Source: Psychrobacter urativorans (GTDB lineage: Bacteria; Pseudomonadota; Gammaproteobacteria; Pseudomonadales; Moraxellaceae). Taken from it: a stretch of DNA of 64,000 nt. A model generated the notes under the pieces. That model made no database searches. It saw nothing but the letters and a program-made list of their open reading frames with translations, and was not told where the DNA came from. Shown here in pieces: positions 18,190-27,587 of this stretch. Both the position numbers and the translations under genes were made by a program. Numbering within the stretch: position 1 is the first letter of the stretch; each line of letters opens with the position of its first letter. The stretch covers positions 1 through 64,000 of the forward strand of contig NZ_CAJHBR010000009.1 in the NCBI RefSeq assembly GCF_904846695.1. Reading direction: 5' to 3'.

Positions 18190-18502
18190 AGCTTAAGTAA
18201 GTAGAGTTAAATGCTTGGTTCTTTATCCCTAGTTTTTAGTAGCTAGAAGTTAATACTTAGCTTTTCACGCTTATTTCTCAATGCTTAGTTTTGAATACCA
18301 AGTTTTCAACACCTGGTTTTGAATGCTTAGTTTTGAATGCTTAGTCATGGTTTATTTGCTTGCTAAGGTTTTAGGACAAGTCCTTGAACCTTCTGACCCC
18401 TCATTTTTATCATCACTTTTCAAAGTTAATTGTTCACCACTCATTTAAGTCATTAACTTTTTGAGTTATTACTATAAAAAACCCCTTATCGTAGGAATTA
18501 TT
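18190..18502. other. trpF-trpB spacer dominated by a 14-bp repeat array
   Basis: 313 bases without an open gene; nearly half is the 14-bp-period array at 18210-18349. I looked for a trp leader peptide with consecutive Trp codons and for a transcription attenuator and saw none. Confidence 0.6.
18210..18349. repeat. Degenerate 14-bp tandem array, ten units
   Basis: Ten consecutive 14-bp units stay in register, best represented by AATGCTTAGTTTTG (18280 and 18322). Others are AATGCTTGGTTCTT, TATCCCTAGTTTTT, AATACTTAGCTTTT, AATACCAAGTTTTC and AACACCTGGTTTTG. Units 3 and 5 are more degenerate. Confidence 0.8.
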
Positions 18503-19789
18503 ATGAGTTCTGTAGCAAACCAAACCCCCAATACTAAGTCTTCTTCTACCCCAGAAGCAGTTAATAGTTTTAGCAATCCAGAAAACGTGCAAGACTTTAA
18601 TCAATATCCTGATGCCCGTGGACATTTTGGCGTACATGGTGGACGTTTTGTCTCTGAAACCCTGATGGCTGCTCTAGAAGAGTTAGAAGCGCTATATAAC
18701 AAAGTCAAGGCCGATCCAGCATTTTGGAAAGAGTACCATGATGATTTAGTCAATTATGTCGGTCGCCCAACCCCGTTATATCACGCCAAACGCTTGAGTG
18801 ATGAGATGGGTGGGGCACAGATTTATTTTAAACGTGAAGATCTTAATCACACCGGCGCTCATAAAGTGAATAACGCTATCGGTCAGGCCTTGTTGGCTAA
18901 GATGTGCGGCAAAAAGCGTATTATCGCTGAGACTGGTGCTGGACAGCACGGTGTAGCTACCGCTACGATTGCCGCACGTTTAGGGCTAGAGTGTGTAGTC
19001 TACATGGGTGCTGACGATGTTGAACGCCAGAAGATGAACGTTTATCGCATGCGGCTATTGGGCGCTACTGTAGTGCCAGTTACTTCTGGTTCGCGTACTC
19101 TAAAAGACGCTTTGAACGAAGCAATGCGCGACTGGGTAACTAACGTTGATACTACTTATTATGTTATTGGTACTGTCGCAGGCCCGCATCCTTATCCGTT
19201 ATTAGTGCGCGACTTTCAGGCAATTATTGGTAAAGAGACGCGTGTACAGCATTTAGAAAAAACCGGCAAATTACCAGATGCGCTGGTAGCTTGTGTAGGG
19301 GGTGGCTCTAACGCTATTGGCCTGTTCTTTGACTTTTTGAACGATACTGATGTAAAAATGTATGGCGTTGAAGCCACTGGTGATGGTATCGAAACCGGCC
19401 GTCATTCTGCGCCACTAGCTGCAGGTCGTATCGGGGTATTGCATGGCAACCGGACTTACCTAATGGCTGATGATGATGGACAAATCCAAGAAACACACTC
19501 TATCTCAGCTGGCCTTGATTATCCAGGTGTTGGTCCTGAGCATAGCTTCCTAAAAGACATGAAGCGAGTTGAATACGTAGGCTGTACTGACAAAGAAGCT
19601 CTAGAGGGCTTTCATCAAGCGACGCGCAAAGAAGGGATTATTCCTGCACTCGAATCTGCCCATGCGCTTGCTTATGCCCTCAAGCTTGCTAAGACTATGA
19701 CCCCTGATCAGACTATCGTGGTTAATATGTCTGGTCGTGGAGACAAAGATTTGCATTCTGTCATGAAGGCAGAAGGGCTTGAGTTTTAG
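18503..19789 (+). CDS. trpB: Tryptophan synthase beta chain
   Basis: A 428-residue PLP enzyme that joins indole and serine to give tryptophan, in an alpha2-beta2 complex with TrpA. The PLP Lys121 lies in [14 protein letters not shown]; the phosphate loop is [10 protein letters not shown]. Core motifs [12 protein letters not shown] and [16 protein letters not shown] are intact. ATG 18503 is chosen because GTAGGAA lies just upstream; an in-frame TTG at 18461 would add 14 residues. A 33-residue N-terminal stretch rich in Ser, Asn and Pro precedes the conserved [14 protein letters not shown]. trpA follows after 96 bases. Confidence 0.97.
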   Translation: MSSVANQTPNTKSSSTPEAVNSFSNPENVQDFNQYPDARGHFGVHGGRFVSETLMAALEELEALYNKVKADPAFWKEYHDDLVNYVGRPTPLYHAKRLSDEMGGAQIYFKREDLNHTGAHKVNNAIGQALLAKMCGKKRIIAETGAGQHGVATATIAARLGLECVVYMGADDVERQKMNVYRMRLLGATVVPVTSGSRTLKDALNEAMRDWVTNVDTTYYVIGTVAGPHPYPLLVRDFQAIIGKETRVQHLEKTGKLPDALVACVGGGSNAIGLFFDFLNDTDVKMYGVEATGDGIETGRHSAPLAAGRIGVLHGNRTYLMADDDGQIQETHSISAGLDYPGVGPEHSFLKDMKRVEYVGCTDKEALEGFHQATRKEGIIPALESAHALAYALKLAKTMTPDQTIVVNMSGRGDKDLHSVMKAEGLEF

Positions 19790-19885
19790 TAGCTATTTTT
19801 TATGACTATCAAATCACACCAATACATATATTGAGTGATTTGATAATAAAAATTAAACTTGTTAAAAAATAATAAAGAGATCGTT

Positions 19886-20713
19886 ATGACTCGTATTGAA
19901 AGTACCTTTGAGACTTTAAAAGCTCAAAATAAAAAAGCTTTAATTCCTTACGTAATGGCCGGTGATCCTAACCCTACTACTACTGTAGGCTTGCTACATG
20001 ACTTAGTGAAACATGGCGCAGATATGATTGAGCTTGGCTTACCATTCTCAGATCCTATGGCTGACGGCCCAACAGTGTCTTTAGCAGGTGAGCGAGCTTT
20101 AGCCGCTGGTACTAGTACTCGTGATGCGCTAAAGATGGTGGCAAAGTTCCGTGAGCAAGACAGCCAAACGCCGATTATTTTGATGGGTTATCTCAACCCA
20201 GTAGAGATCATTGGTTATGATAATTTTGTGGCGCTATGTGAGCAGTCAGGGGTCGATGGTATCTTAATGGTCGACTTGCCACCAGCAGAAGCTGGTAGCT
20301 TTACTCAGCATCTAACCGATAATTCGATGAATGAGATTTTCTTATTGTCACCTACTACGGTAGCTGAGCGTCGCCAGCAAGTATTGGCTCATTGTGGCGG
20401 CTACATCTATTACGTATCACTAAAAGGTGTCACCGGTTCAGCGACTTTAGACACTGATGATGTGGCGAAGCAAGTACAAGCCATTAAAGCAGAAACTGAT
20501 TTACCAGTGTGCGTAGGTTTTGGTATTCGTGATGGTGCCTCTGCTAAAGCGATTGGTGAACATGCTGACGGTATCATTGTTGGTAGTGCCTTAGTACAGA
20601 ATTTCGCTGGTATAGACGCTAATGATGTTGATGCTGTTGCTAGTGCTCAGCAAAATATTATGCTAAAAATGGACGAGCTACGCGATGCGTTAGATAGCCT
20701 ACAGCAAGCTTAA
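19886..20713 (+). CDS. trpA: Tryptophan synthase alpha chain
   Basis: A 275-residue TIM-barrel lyase that releases indole from indole-3-glycerol phosphate and channels it to TrpB. Catalytic Glu and Asp occur in MIELGLPFSDPMADGP. Conserved stretches are IPYVMAGDP, YYVSLKGVTGS and VGFGIRDG. ATG 19886, with AAAGAGA upstream, gives the canonical MTRIESTFETLK start; an earlier TTG at 19859 is less likely. It is the last trp gene of the group and is followed 221 bases later by accD. Confidence 0.97.
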   Translation: MTRIESTFETLKAQNKKALIPYVMAGDPNPTTTVGLLHDLVKHGADMIELGLPFSDPMADGPTVSLAGERALAAGTSTRDALKMVAKFREQDSQTPIILMGYLNPVEIIGYDNFVALCEQSGVDGILMVDLPPAEAGSFTQHLTDNSMNEIFLLSPTTVAERRQQVLAHCGGYIYYVSLKGVTGSATLDTDDVAKQVQAIKAETDLPVCVGFGIRDGASAKAIGEHADGIIVGSALVQNFAGIDANDVDAVASAQQNIMLKMDELRDALDSLQQA

Positions 20714-20934
20714 ACAAAGTTTAGATATTGTATGGTCTGTTGGTTTTTATAATATTAGTGATGACAAAGCCGAATGACTTTGCTAAATTTAGTTTACGTG
20801 TGTAAACTAATATAACGTATAAATTGTTACAACTATCATAGGCGTGTCTCATCACCGCTTATATTATGACTGACTTTAACTCCCAATTTAACTCTCAGCG
20901 ATTAATCAACAACTAAAATGCTGATGAGCCTTTA

Positions 20935-21882
20935 ATGATGGCGAATAATATGACTGATACTATAACCGCACCTAATACTGAAAACGATGGCGATGTAGCC
21001 GCTACTCATACAGCTGGTAACTCTTGGTTTAATCGCCCGGTACCTGGCGTTAAACAGAACTTGACGGCTCCTTTAACCGCCGTTGAGACTGAACCATCAA
21101 CTAAATGTAGTAATTGTCATTCAGTAATTACCAATACAGCTCTGATATTCAACTGCTATGTTTGCCCGCTTTGTGATCATCATCTACCGATGTCTGCACG
21201 TGAGCGTTTGCAATGGTTTTTAGATGAAGTCCAAGGCGAGCTTGGGCAGGAATTCACTGCCAAAGATCCTTTAGGCTTTGTCGATAGCAAGCCTTATCCA
21301 GAGCGTATGCTTGAGGCACAGAGCAAAACTGGCGAGAGCGAAGCACTAATAGTGCTATACGGTAAACTACGTAATATAGAAGTAGTTGCTTGTGCCTTTG
21401 ACTTCCGCTTTATGGGCGGTTCTATGGGCTCAGTAGTTGGCGATCGATTCGTACAAGCCGCTGAAAAATCTTTGGCGGAACGTAAGCCATTGATTTGTTT
21501 TGCAGCGTCAGGTGGGGCACGTATGCAAGAAGGTATCTTGTCATTGATGCAAATGGCACGTACAGCAGCCTCTATCGAGCGTCTCAGGCTGGCAGGTATT
21601 CCTTATATCGTAGTATTGACTAATCCTGTCTATGGTGGGGTAACAGCCTCATTAGCTATGCTTGGTGATATTCATTTAGCAGAGCCAAAAGCAATGATCG
21701 GCTTTGCCGGTAAACGTGTTATTGAGCAGACGGTGCGCGAAACTTTAGAAGAGCCGTTCCAGCGTGCAGAGTTTCTGTTAGAGCATGGGGTAGTCGATGA
21801 AGTCGTTCATCGTCATCAGCTCATTGATACTACCTATCGCTTACTGGCTAAGCTGTGCAGTCAACCTAACGTGGATGCTTAA
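20935..21882 (+). CDS. accD: Acetyl-CoA carboxylase carboxyltransferase subunit beta
   Basis: A 315-residue subunit that, with AccA, transfers the carboxyl group from biotin to acetyl-CoA in fatty acid synthesis. The N-terminal zinc ribbon has two Cys pairs, CSNC and CPLC (about 61-82). The crotonase-fold core shows FDFRFMGGSMGSVVGDRF, ICFAASGGARMQEG, SLMQMARTAASIERL and YGGVTASLAMLGD. An extra 35-residue polar N-terminus precedes SWFNRPVPGV. ATGs at 20935, 20938 and 20950 are all possible starts. The trpF-trpB-trpA-accD-folC order is common in Gammaproteobacteria. Confidence 0.97.
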   Translation: MMANNMTDTITAPNTENDGDVAATHTAGNSWFNRPVPGVKQNLTAPLTAVETEPSTKCSNCHSVITNTALIFNCYVCPLCDHHLPMSARERLQWFLDEVQGELGQEFTAKDPLGFVDSKPYPERMLEAQSKTGESEALIVLYGKLRNIEVVACAFDFRFMGGSMGSVVGDRFVQAAEKSLAERKPLICFAASGGARMQEGILSLMQMARTAASIERLRLAGIPYIVVLTNPVYGGVTASLAMLGDIHLAEPKAMIGFAGKRVIEQTVRETLEEPFQRAEFLLEHGVVDEVVHRHQLIDTTYRLLAKLCSQPNVDA

Positions 21883-21935
21883 TTGATAATCTAGAGCCGC
21901 AAAGTTGGTTAAGATGATTCTTTAAGTAATTATCT

Positions 21936-21973
21936 ATAGCACTTATTGTCAATTGACGATAAGTGCTATTTTT
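21936..21973 (+). terminator. Intrinsic terminator after accD
   Basis: The 14-bp stem TAGCACTTATTGTC / GACGATAAGTGCTA (one G-U) has loop AATT and is followed by a T-run. It separates accD from folC, so folC needs its own promoter or read-through. Confidence 0.92.
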
Positions 21974-22154
21974 GCTTTTAGGCTAAGGTTTTAGCTTTAT
22001 ACTAGCAGCGCAATTGGCTGTAATCGTCACTCTAAGGGCCTAAGTACTGTGTTAACTGCGGTTTCGATTTTGGTTTTCAGTGCTGTTGTTATACACTAGG
22101 GTAAAATTTCAGCTAGTCATTTATTTTTATTACTTTTATATATAGGTTTTGTCC

Positions 22155-23522
22155 ATGTCCGTCTCTTTACCTAGTAATCCTGATAGCCCTAAGTCTGATG
22201 CTAGCTTGACCCAATGGCTAGATTATATGCAGCAGATACATGTGTCGGCGATAGATATGGGGTTATCACGTGTGTTGCCCGTAGCGGAGCATTTAGGCAT
22301 CGTACAGTCTGCCAAAGAGGACACTTATGTCTTTACGGTCGCCGGTACTAATGGCAAAGGCTCAACCACTGCGGTTATCAGTGCACTTTGCCAAGCAGCA
22401 GGCTATAAGACTGCATTATATCAGTCGCCGCATCTTAGCCATTTCAATGAGCGAGTACGTATTAATGGCGAGATGGTCAGTGATGAGACCCTCATCGCTG
22501 CTTTTGATAAAGTGGAGTCGGCCCGTCTACAGTGCGGATTGACTTTATCCTTTTTTGAGATGACTACTTTAGCGGCTTTGTTGATATTTGCAGAAGCCGA
22601 CTGTCAGGTATGGGTGTTAGAAGTAGGGCTTGGTGGCCGCTTAGACGTAGTCAATATTATCGATGCCGATTTAGCCGTTATTACTAATATAGGTATTGAT
22701 CATGTCGATTGGTTAGGGGATAACGTTGAGGCTATAGGTAGCGAGAAAGCGGGTATCTTACGTGATAATATCAGCCTGATTTATGGCGCTACTGAGATGC
22801 CCAATAGTGTGCAGCAATTGATTAATCAGCATAACGCCAGCTGCTATCAAGTAGGAATAGACTTTAGTTATAGTGTGGTCGATGAAAATACTTGGCAGTA
22901 TAGCAATGCCGCTGTCACCCTACAGCTGCCACGACCTGCTTTGTCTTTAACGAATACCGCAAACGCGCTATCAGCGGTGTTGGCTAGTCCATTGGAAGTA
23001 GATATTAACGCCATTGAGAAAGCTCTCACTACTGTCAAATTGGCAGGACGTTTTGATTACCGCGAGATAAAAGACCGTTATTGGTTGTTTGATGTTGCCC
23101 ATAATGAGCAAGGGGTTGAGTTTTTACTAGCGCAGCTGTTACCATTTTGGCAGCAGCACTTAATCAAGCAAGCCAAGCAAAACAGTCAAAGCAGTGATAA
23201 TAAGCAACCTGCAACTATTAAAATGCTATTCTCTATGTTAGCTGACAAAGATATCTCAATGGTAGTACAACGTTTGACGCAAGCTAATTTACCGATTAGT
23301 GCTTGGTTTATTGGGGAGATTGATTATCCACGTGCGGCTTCTATAGAGCAGTTAAAAACTGTACTAGCTAGTCAGGTTGATGCAAGCAATATTCATGCCT
23401 TTGCTGACTTGCAGCAAGCAACAGCAGCGGTGATAGCTGAGGCTCAGCCACAAGACTTAATAGTCGTTTGCGGATCTTTCCATACTATTGGCAAGACGCT
23501 AGTAGCCTTGGATGTGGCTTAA
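22155..23522 (+). CDS. folC: Dihydrofolate synthase / folylpolyglutamate synthase
   Basis: A 455-residue Mur-ligase-family enzyme that adds glutamate to dihydropteroate and extends folate polyglutamate tails. The P-loop is FTVAGTNGKGSTTAVISALC. Further motifs are YQSPHLSHFNERVRINGE, WVLEVGLGGRLDVVNI, TNIGIDHVDWLG, EKAGILR, GRFDYREI and DVAHNEQG. ATG 22155 is taken in preference to an in-frame TTG two codons earlier. The position after accD is conserved in Gammaproteobacteria, but the strong terminator between them suggests separate transcription. Confidence 0.96.
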   Translation: MSVSLPSNPDSPKSDASLTQWLDYMQQIHVSAIDMGLSRVLPVAEHLGIVQSAKEDTYVFTVAGTNGKGSTTAVISALCQAAGYKTALYQSPHLSHFNERVRINGEMVSDETLIAAFDKVESARLQCGLTLSFFEMTTLAALLIFAEADCQVWVLEVGLGGRLDVVNIIDADLAVITNIGIDHVDWLGDNVEAIGSEKAGILRDNISLIYGATEMPNSVQQLINQHNASCYQVGIDFSYSVVDENTWQYSNAAVTLQLPRPALSLTNTANALSAVLASPLEVDINAIEKALTTVKLAGRFDYREIKDRYWLFDVAHNEQGVEFLLAQLLPFWQQHLIKQAKQNSQSSDNKQPATIKMLFSMLADKDISMVVQRLTQANLPISAWFIGEIDYPRAASIEQLKTVLASQVDASNIHAFADLQQATAAVIAEAQPQDLIVVCGSFHTIGKTLVALDVA

Positions 23523-23710
23523 CTCTTACAGTTTACCGTCAGCCTGCAACCGTCAAAATTTACAGCAGTGCTGCTATAGCAGACAGCGCTGAGAATATGT
23601 TTTATAATCAAAAAGGTGGCAGACAGTCATTGAGTTTTAAAAACGGCTAGCTGGTGGGGCAACAGCGTGTCGCTCAATCAACCTTTTTACCAACTAAGAG
23701 ATGTGAACGG

Positions 23711-25048
23711 ATGAATTTTTCGAGACAAGCCTTATTGGGCGTTGGGATGATTATGGGCGGTAGCGTTATGCTATTTGCTATGGTGCAACAGATTGGCGCT
23801 AACGATAAATCAGCTGATAAGTCAGCTATGATCCAAAAGGCGGATACACAACAAGCAACGCCAGCCCCATTGACTACTGATATCGATACTGAAAAACGTA
23901 TTTTGGCACAAAAGCAAAGGGAACGCACAGCTCGGGTTGCCGAACAAGAAAAACGTGCCCAGCAATTTTCAATTGAGCAAGAGACTGCTGAGTCCCAAGC
24001 ATTAGCTAAATCACGTTATGAAAACGAGCGCTATATTGAGAATACTACTCCAGATGTGGAGGCTAGTACTAGTTCTCAGAGTGCTGAGACTACAGTGGTG
24101 GCACCAAAAGTTCAACCACGAGTAAGTACGGCAACTAACACGGTAGCCGCTGCTACAGTTAAGGCTACTAGCCCTGCTAACAAGGAAGCACAACAATCAC
24201 AAGCTAAGAAACAAGCAGAAGCTAAAAAACAAGCAGAAGCTAAGAAGCAAGCAGAAGCTAAGAAGCAAGCAGAAGCAAAAAAAAAGCTAGCAGCTGAAAA
24301 ACAAGCCGAGGATAAAAAACAGGCAGAAGCTGAAAAAAAGACACTAGATAAAAAACAGGCAGAAGCTAAAAAGCGCGCTGAAGATAGTGCCAAGAAAAAA
24401 GCAGATACCAAGCGCGAAGCAGAGGCAAAATTGGCTGCTGAAAAAAAAGCCGCTAAGCAGCAAGCAGGAGCTGAACAAAAGGCAGCCAAAGCTGCCAAGA
24501 CAGAAGCACCCACCTCTACCTTAGATTATAAAGTCAAACCTGGTGACGGTTTAATAAAGTTAGCACGACAATATAATGTGCCAGTTGCTGCGTTAGCGCA
24601 GGCAAATAACACCTCTACTTCAGCCCCTTTAAAGTTGGGCCAGAATATAGTGATTCCTTCACGTAAACAGGTACAGCGTCTAGAGCGTGAAGCGGCAGCT
24701 GCCGAAAAAGCGCGTGCCAATGAACGGGCCCAAGCAAAAAGGTCTGCTGAAACCAAACGTCAAGCGCAGCAGAAACTGGTTGAAGCTCGAAAAGAAGTCA
24801 AAGAAACGGATGCTAAAGGCAGTTTTGGTGTCCAAGTAGCACTAGCAAGTAACCAAGCATCAGCGGATGAAGTGGTGAAGAAGTTTAAAGATGCCGGTTA
24901 TAAAGTAAAAACAAGTAATACCAGTCGAGGTGTACGAGTTATCGTTGGTCCTGAGCGCGGCAAAATAGCAGCTTTGGCTCTAAAGGATAAAGTGGATAGT
25001 GATCCTAAAGTAAATTCCAATGGAGCTTGGGTACTATACTGGCGTTGA
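23711..25048 (+). CDS. LysM and SPOR domain envelope protein (DedD position)
   Basis: A 445-residue protein from ATG 23711. An upstream in-frame start at 23654 would add 19 residues. It has one N-terminal transmembrane segment (about 6-24, LLGVGMIMGGSVMLFAMV). A long charged coiled-coil region of KKQAEAK-like repeats covers about 150-260. A LysM domain follows, about 276-321 (YKVKPGDGLIKLARQYNVPV then LKLGQNIVIPS). A C-terminal SPOR domain, about 370-445 (GSFGVQVALASNQASADEVV), should bind denuded septal peptidoglycan. The position after folC matches dedD of E. coli, a cell-division protein; the added LysM domain is unusual. It is likely a septal cell-wall protein. A terminator follows. Confidence 0.85.
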   Translation: MNFSRQALLGVGMIMGGSVMLFAMVQQIGANDKSADKSAMIQKADTQQATPAPLTTDIDTEKRILAQKQRERTARVAEQEKRAQQFSIEQETAESQALAKSRYENERYIENTTPDVEASTSSQSAETTVVAPKVQPRVSTATNTVAAATVKATSPANKEAQQSQAKKQAEAKKQAEAKKQAEAKKQAEAKKKLAAEKQAEDKKQAEAEKKTLDKKQAEAKKRAEDSAKKKADTKREAEAKLAAEKKAAKQQAGAEQKAAKAAKTEAPTSTLDYKVKPGDGLIKLARQYNVPVAALAQANNTSTSAPLKLGQNIVIPSRKQVQRLEREAAAAEKARANERAQAKRSAETKRQAQQKLVEARKEVKETDAKGSFGVQVALASNQASADEVVKKFKDAGYKVKTSNTSRGVRVIVGPERGKIAALALKDKVDSDPKVNSNGAWVLYWR

Positions 25049-25135
25049 TCGACTTTGCTGATATAAAGCATCATATAAACAATATTATAAGTCTTTCCTG
25101 CTATTATTAGCAGCCAGTTGGTTGCTATATCCTCT

Positions 25136-25160
25136 AACACGACATTAAATGTCGTGTTTT
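25136..25160 (+). terminator. Intrinsic terminator after the SPOR gene
   Basis: AACACGACATT pairs with its near-perfect complement ATGTCGTGTT, followed by a short T-run (TTTTAT), 88 bases after the stop codon. Confidence 0.8.
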
Positions 25161-25318
25161 ATCATTTATGGATTGCTGATTAATATTAGCTCAGCTAGTA
25201 TAACCGCACTTTATTTTCTCTCTTTTATAACCATGGTAATCAATGATGGCTGCCATGTTGTGATTGTGGTTGCTTGGCACCAGCCACAATCGCCTTAAAC
25301 TTTACATAAGGTAAAGCT

Positions 25319-25855
25319 ATGTCATTTGGGGTTATATTTTTGCTTTTGGCCGTAGGGTTTCTAGGGCTAATCACCTTACCAAAATTATTGACTAAGCCCA
25401 GCTCTGCCAGCAAAGAAGCAGATCCTGAACCAGTACGTGGGGATGATTTACCTATATGGCCATTTGAGCCTATGCCTATCATGACTAAGACTGAAGTGCT
25501 GTTTTTTAATAAGCTACAAAATGCGCTGCCGGAATACCATATCTTCGTGCAAGTTCAGCTTTCTCGGATTATCACCGCCAACAGTGAGGAGGCCTCAGAA
25601 CGCAGCTTCTGGTTCAATCGTATCTGCCGACAAAGCGTTGATTATGTCATTACAGATATCGATGCCCAAACGACCTTAGTTGCCATCGAGTTAGATGATT
25701 GGACGCACAGCAGTAAAGCTAGACAAAAAGCTGATGATAAAAAGGATAAGGCGCTAGCCAGTGCTGGTATTGCTATCGTACGCTTTCATGCTGAGCGTAT
25801 GCCAAGTGCTGATATGCTCAGATATGAGATTATGCAGGTGATTGAGAGTTACTAA
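25319..25855 (+). CDS. DUF2726 domain membrane-anchored protein
   Basis: A 178-residue protein with an N-terminal transmembrane helix (about 2-22, FGVIFLLLAVGFLGLITL) and a soluble DUF2726 domain. That domain begins at MTKTEVLFFNKLQNALPEYH and includes VDYVITDIDAQTTLVAIEL, DDWTHS and IAIVRFHAERMP. DUF2726 resembles restriction-endonuclease-like folds (D...ExD-type core, here DYVITD and IELDD), but no enzymatic role is established. In E. coli the slot after folC-dedD is taken by cvpA and purF; neither is present here. Confidence 0.8.
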   Translation: MSFGVIFLLLAVGFLGLITLPKLLTKPSSASKEADPEPVRGDDLPIWPFEPMPIMTKTEVLFFNKLQNALPEYHIFVQVQLSRIITANSEEASERSFWFNRICRQSVDYVITDIDAQTTLVAIELDDWTHSSKARQKADDKKDKALASAGIAIVRFHAERMPSADMLRYEIMQVIESY

Positions 25856-25934
25856 AGCTCATAACAAGCTATTAGAGACCATCGAAAACTATTATTATTA
25901 TTACGGCTATTGATAGGGGTGTTATTAACAGGGA

Positions 25935-26918
25935 TCAGCGTTTAGCTTCTACTAGCACTTCTTGCTCAGGGTAGATCACTAGCGGCTTATCATGGTCAAA
26001 GTACAAGCCGCTCATTGGTAGCTCACTCTGTGACCATAGTAGCGGCTGTTGAGGGTCATCATAAAAGTCACGCTTAGTAAACCACTCTACATAATGCGCT
26101 GGTCGCAGTGTAGCTAAATCCAAGGCAGCTAGATTAGCTGTATCTTGCCTATCGTACCATCTATGCATGGGGAAGCTGATGGCTAACCAGTCAGGATAAA
26201 CAAAGTCATTATGATTAATAGGTAGAAAAAATCGCCCTTTAATCACCGCATAGCGCTTATCTATTTTTACTCGTCCATGATCCTTAGTATCTATCCATAG
26301 GGTACAAAATTGCTTAGTTTGCATGTGGACCATCTTACGCTGCAAATTATCATTGGAGTTGATACCGACCCAATTCTCAGGCGCAAAGGGTGCTGAGCCC
26401 ATAAAGAATTTAATCGCCAATTCCCAGTGCTCAGTGAGCTTGTGATGATGATTATATAAAACCAAATCCAGCTCACCAATAGTCTGCTTACCTTGATATA
26501 GCTGCACGTTGCTCGCTATTATTTCATAGGGATGCAGGCCATGTGCATAACCATCAGTCAACCAAAACGATAATAATCCTTCAAAGTGAAACCCTAAACG
26601 ATTCGGACTCGGTCTTGTCAATAGGTAACGGGTCAACTGTTGATAGTCAAGAGTAGTATCGAGTTCCTGTAAGCGTGTGAGATAACTGTCAAACTGCGCT
26701 TGCCAGAAGCTGGCACTATGTACGGTAATAGCGGCAGTGTTTTGAGGCGGTGCTAAGTTGAGCCATTTAGTCAAAACATTAGGGCAGGCCAGTACGTAAG
26801 CTAGATCACGGACATAAGGACGGCGAAACTGTTCCCAAGGCGCATAAGTGCTGGCATTATCAGGAGTAGGGGTAGGCTCGGTCATAGGGTGAACCATAAT
26901 GATTGGTAAAGAATTCAC
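25935..26918 (-). CDS. DUF1853 family protein
   Basis: A 327-residue protein of the DUF1853 family. Recognisable stretches are FRRPYVRDLAYVLACPNVL near residue 32, NRLGFHFEGLLSFWL, GELDLVLYNHHHKLTEHWEL and IKFFMGS. The ELDL...HWELAIKF arrangement (acidic residues then Glu-x-Lys) recalls a PD-(D/E)XK nuclease-like core, but this is inference. The start is uncertain: GTG 26918, ATG 26897 and ATG 26885 are in frame and none has a strong ribosome site. It is likely cytoplasmic. It converges with the DUF2726 gene. Function is unknown. Confidence 0.82.
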   Translation of the reverse strand: MNSLPIIMVHPMTEPTPTPDNASTYAPWEQFRRPYVRDLAYVLACPNVLTKWLNLAPPQNTAAITVHSASFWQAQFDSYLTRLQELDTTLDYQQLTRYLLTRPSPNRLGFHFEGLLSFWLTDGYAHGLHPYEIIASNVQLYQGKQTIGELDLVLYNHHHKLTEHWELAIKFFMGSAPFAPENWVGINSNDNLQRKMVHMQTKQFCTLWIDTKDHGRVKIDKRYAVIKGRFFLPINHNDFVYPDWLAISFPMHRWYDRQDTANLAALDLATLRPAHYVEWFTKRDFYDDPQQPLLWSQSELPMSGLYFDHDKPLVIYPEQEVLVEAKR

Positions 26919-27397
26919 CCTAACGGCTCGGCATATAAAAGTCTAGGTAGGGTGAGTATCTGTCACTGGTAGTTGCAAACTTATTATTCTAATATGCTAT
27001 TTAAGCAAAGTAATAGCAAATAAAGACCACTTAAAACTATATTTATATACTTGATTTATAATTGAATGTTGGTTTTAATTAGGTATTTACACATCAGACT
27101 ATAAGCAGCAGTAATATGAATAGGGGTAGTTCTACAGTGTTACGAGTTCTGATAGCTATAGGCGCAGTATTGATAATACTAGCGGCGATTTTAAGGGTGA
27201 GCCACGTTATTTAATAGCGACTTAATGCTTTTATTAATAACAGTTATATTCGCCAATATACTGAGGTGTTTTAAGCTATAGTTTTTCTGCACTAATAGTT
27301 TATATACAACGCTATACACCTATAGAGTAGTGAAAACCTAAAAAACGCCCAAAATAAAGGGCAGACAGTCAATGACGGTCTACCCTATATCTATGTT
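26919..27397. other. Spacer between DUF1853 gene and tRNA-Pro
   Basis: About 480 AT-rich bases. The only item of note is a possible 32-residue membrane protein at 27116-27214. No terminator or promoter was confidently identified. Confidence 0.5.
27116..27214 (+). CDS. Possible 32-residue single-TM small protein
   Basis: The ATG at 27116 opens a 32-codon frame ending TAA 27214. The product has a short basic N-terminus (MNRGSSTVLR), then one hydrophobic helix (VLIAIGAVLIILAAIL) and a short RVSHVI tail, the usual layout of bacterial small membrane proteins. The ribosome site is weak (AGCAG). The gene lies alone between a DUF1853 gene and tRNA-Pro. It may be chance; conservation would decide. 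Confidence 0.3.
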   Translation: MNRGSSTVLRVLIAIGAVLIILAAILRVSHVI

Positions 27398-27474
27398 TGG
27401 TCGGAACGGCAGGATTTGAACCTGCGACCACTACACCCCCAGTGTAGTGCGCTACCAGACTGCGCTACGCCCCG
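27398..27474 (-). tRNA. tRNA-Pro (GGG)
   Basis: The reverse strand folds as a tRNA. The acceptor CGGGGCG pairs with CGTTCCG (two G-U pairs). The D arm is GCGC/GCGC. The anticodon stem CTACA/TGTAG encloses loop CTGGGGG with anticodon GGG. The T arm is GCAGG-TTCAAAT-CCTGC. CCA is encoded. It lies just downstream of gatB in the same direction. Confidence 0.95.
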
Positions 27475-27587
27475 AATGACTGACTATTTTACGCAAAATC
27501 TTATATATTGCAAGGGTTAATTATTGCTTGCAGTTATTACTAAGTTTCTGCGCTCAGTAGCCAGTACATGCTATTGGTTATAACTTC

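Noticed and set aside
18190..18502. trp attenuator or leader peptide before trpB
   Set aside because: No leader frame with consecutive Trp codons and no alternating hairpins with a T-run were found; the spacer is a repeat array.
24200..24300. Short direct repeats that could suggest a CRISPR-like array
   Set aside because: They are in-frame codon repeats for KKQAEA; no spacers and no cas genes are present.
24112..24513. Long antisense frame opposite the KQAEAK coiled coil
   Set aside because: It is the mirror of a low-complexity repeat (Ala/Ser/Cys/Phe pattern) and has no independent support.
25319..26918. DUF2726 and DUF1853 pair as a nuclease-based defence system
   Set aside because: The genes are convergent, lack helicase or methylase partners, and both families occur widely outside defence loci.
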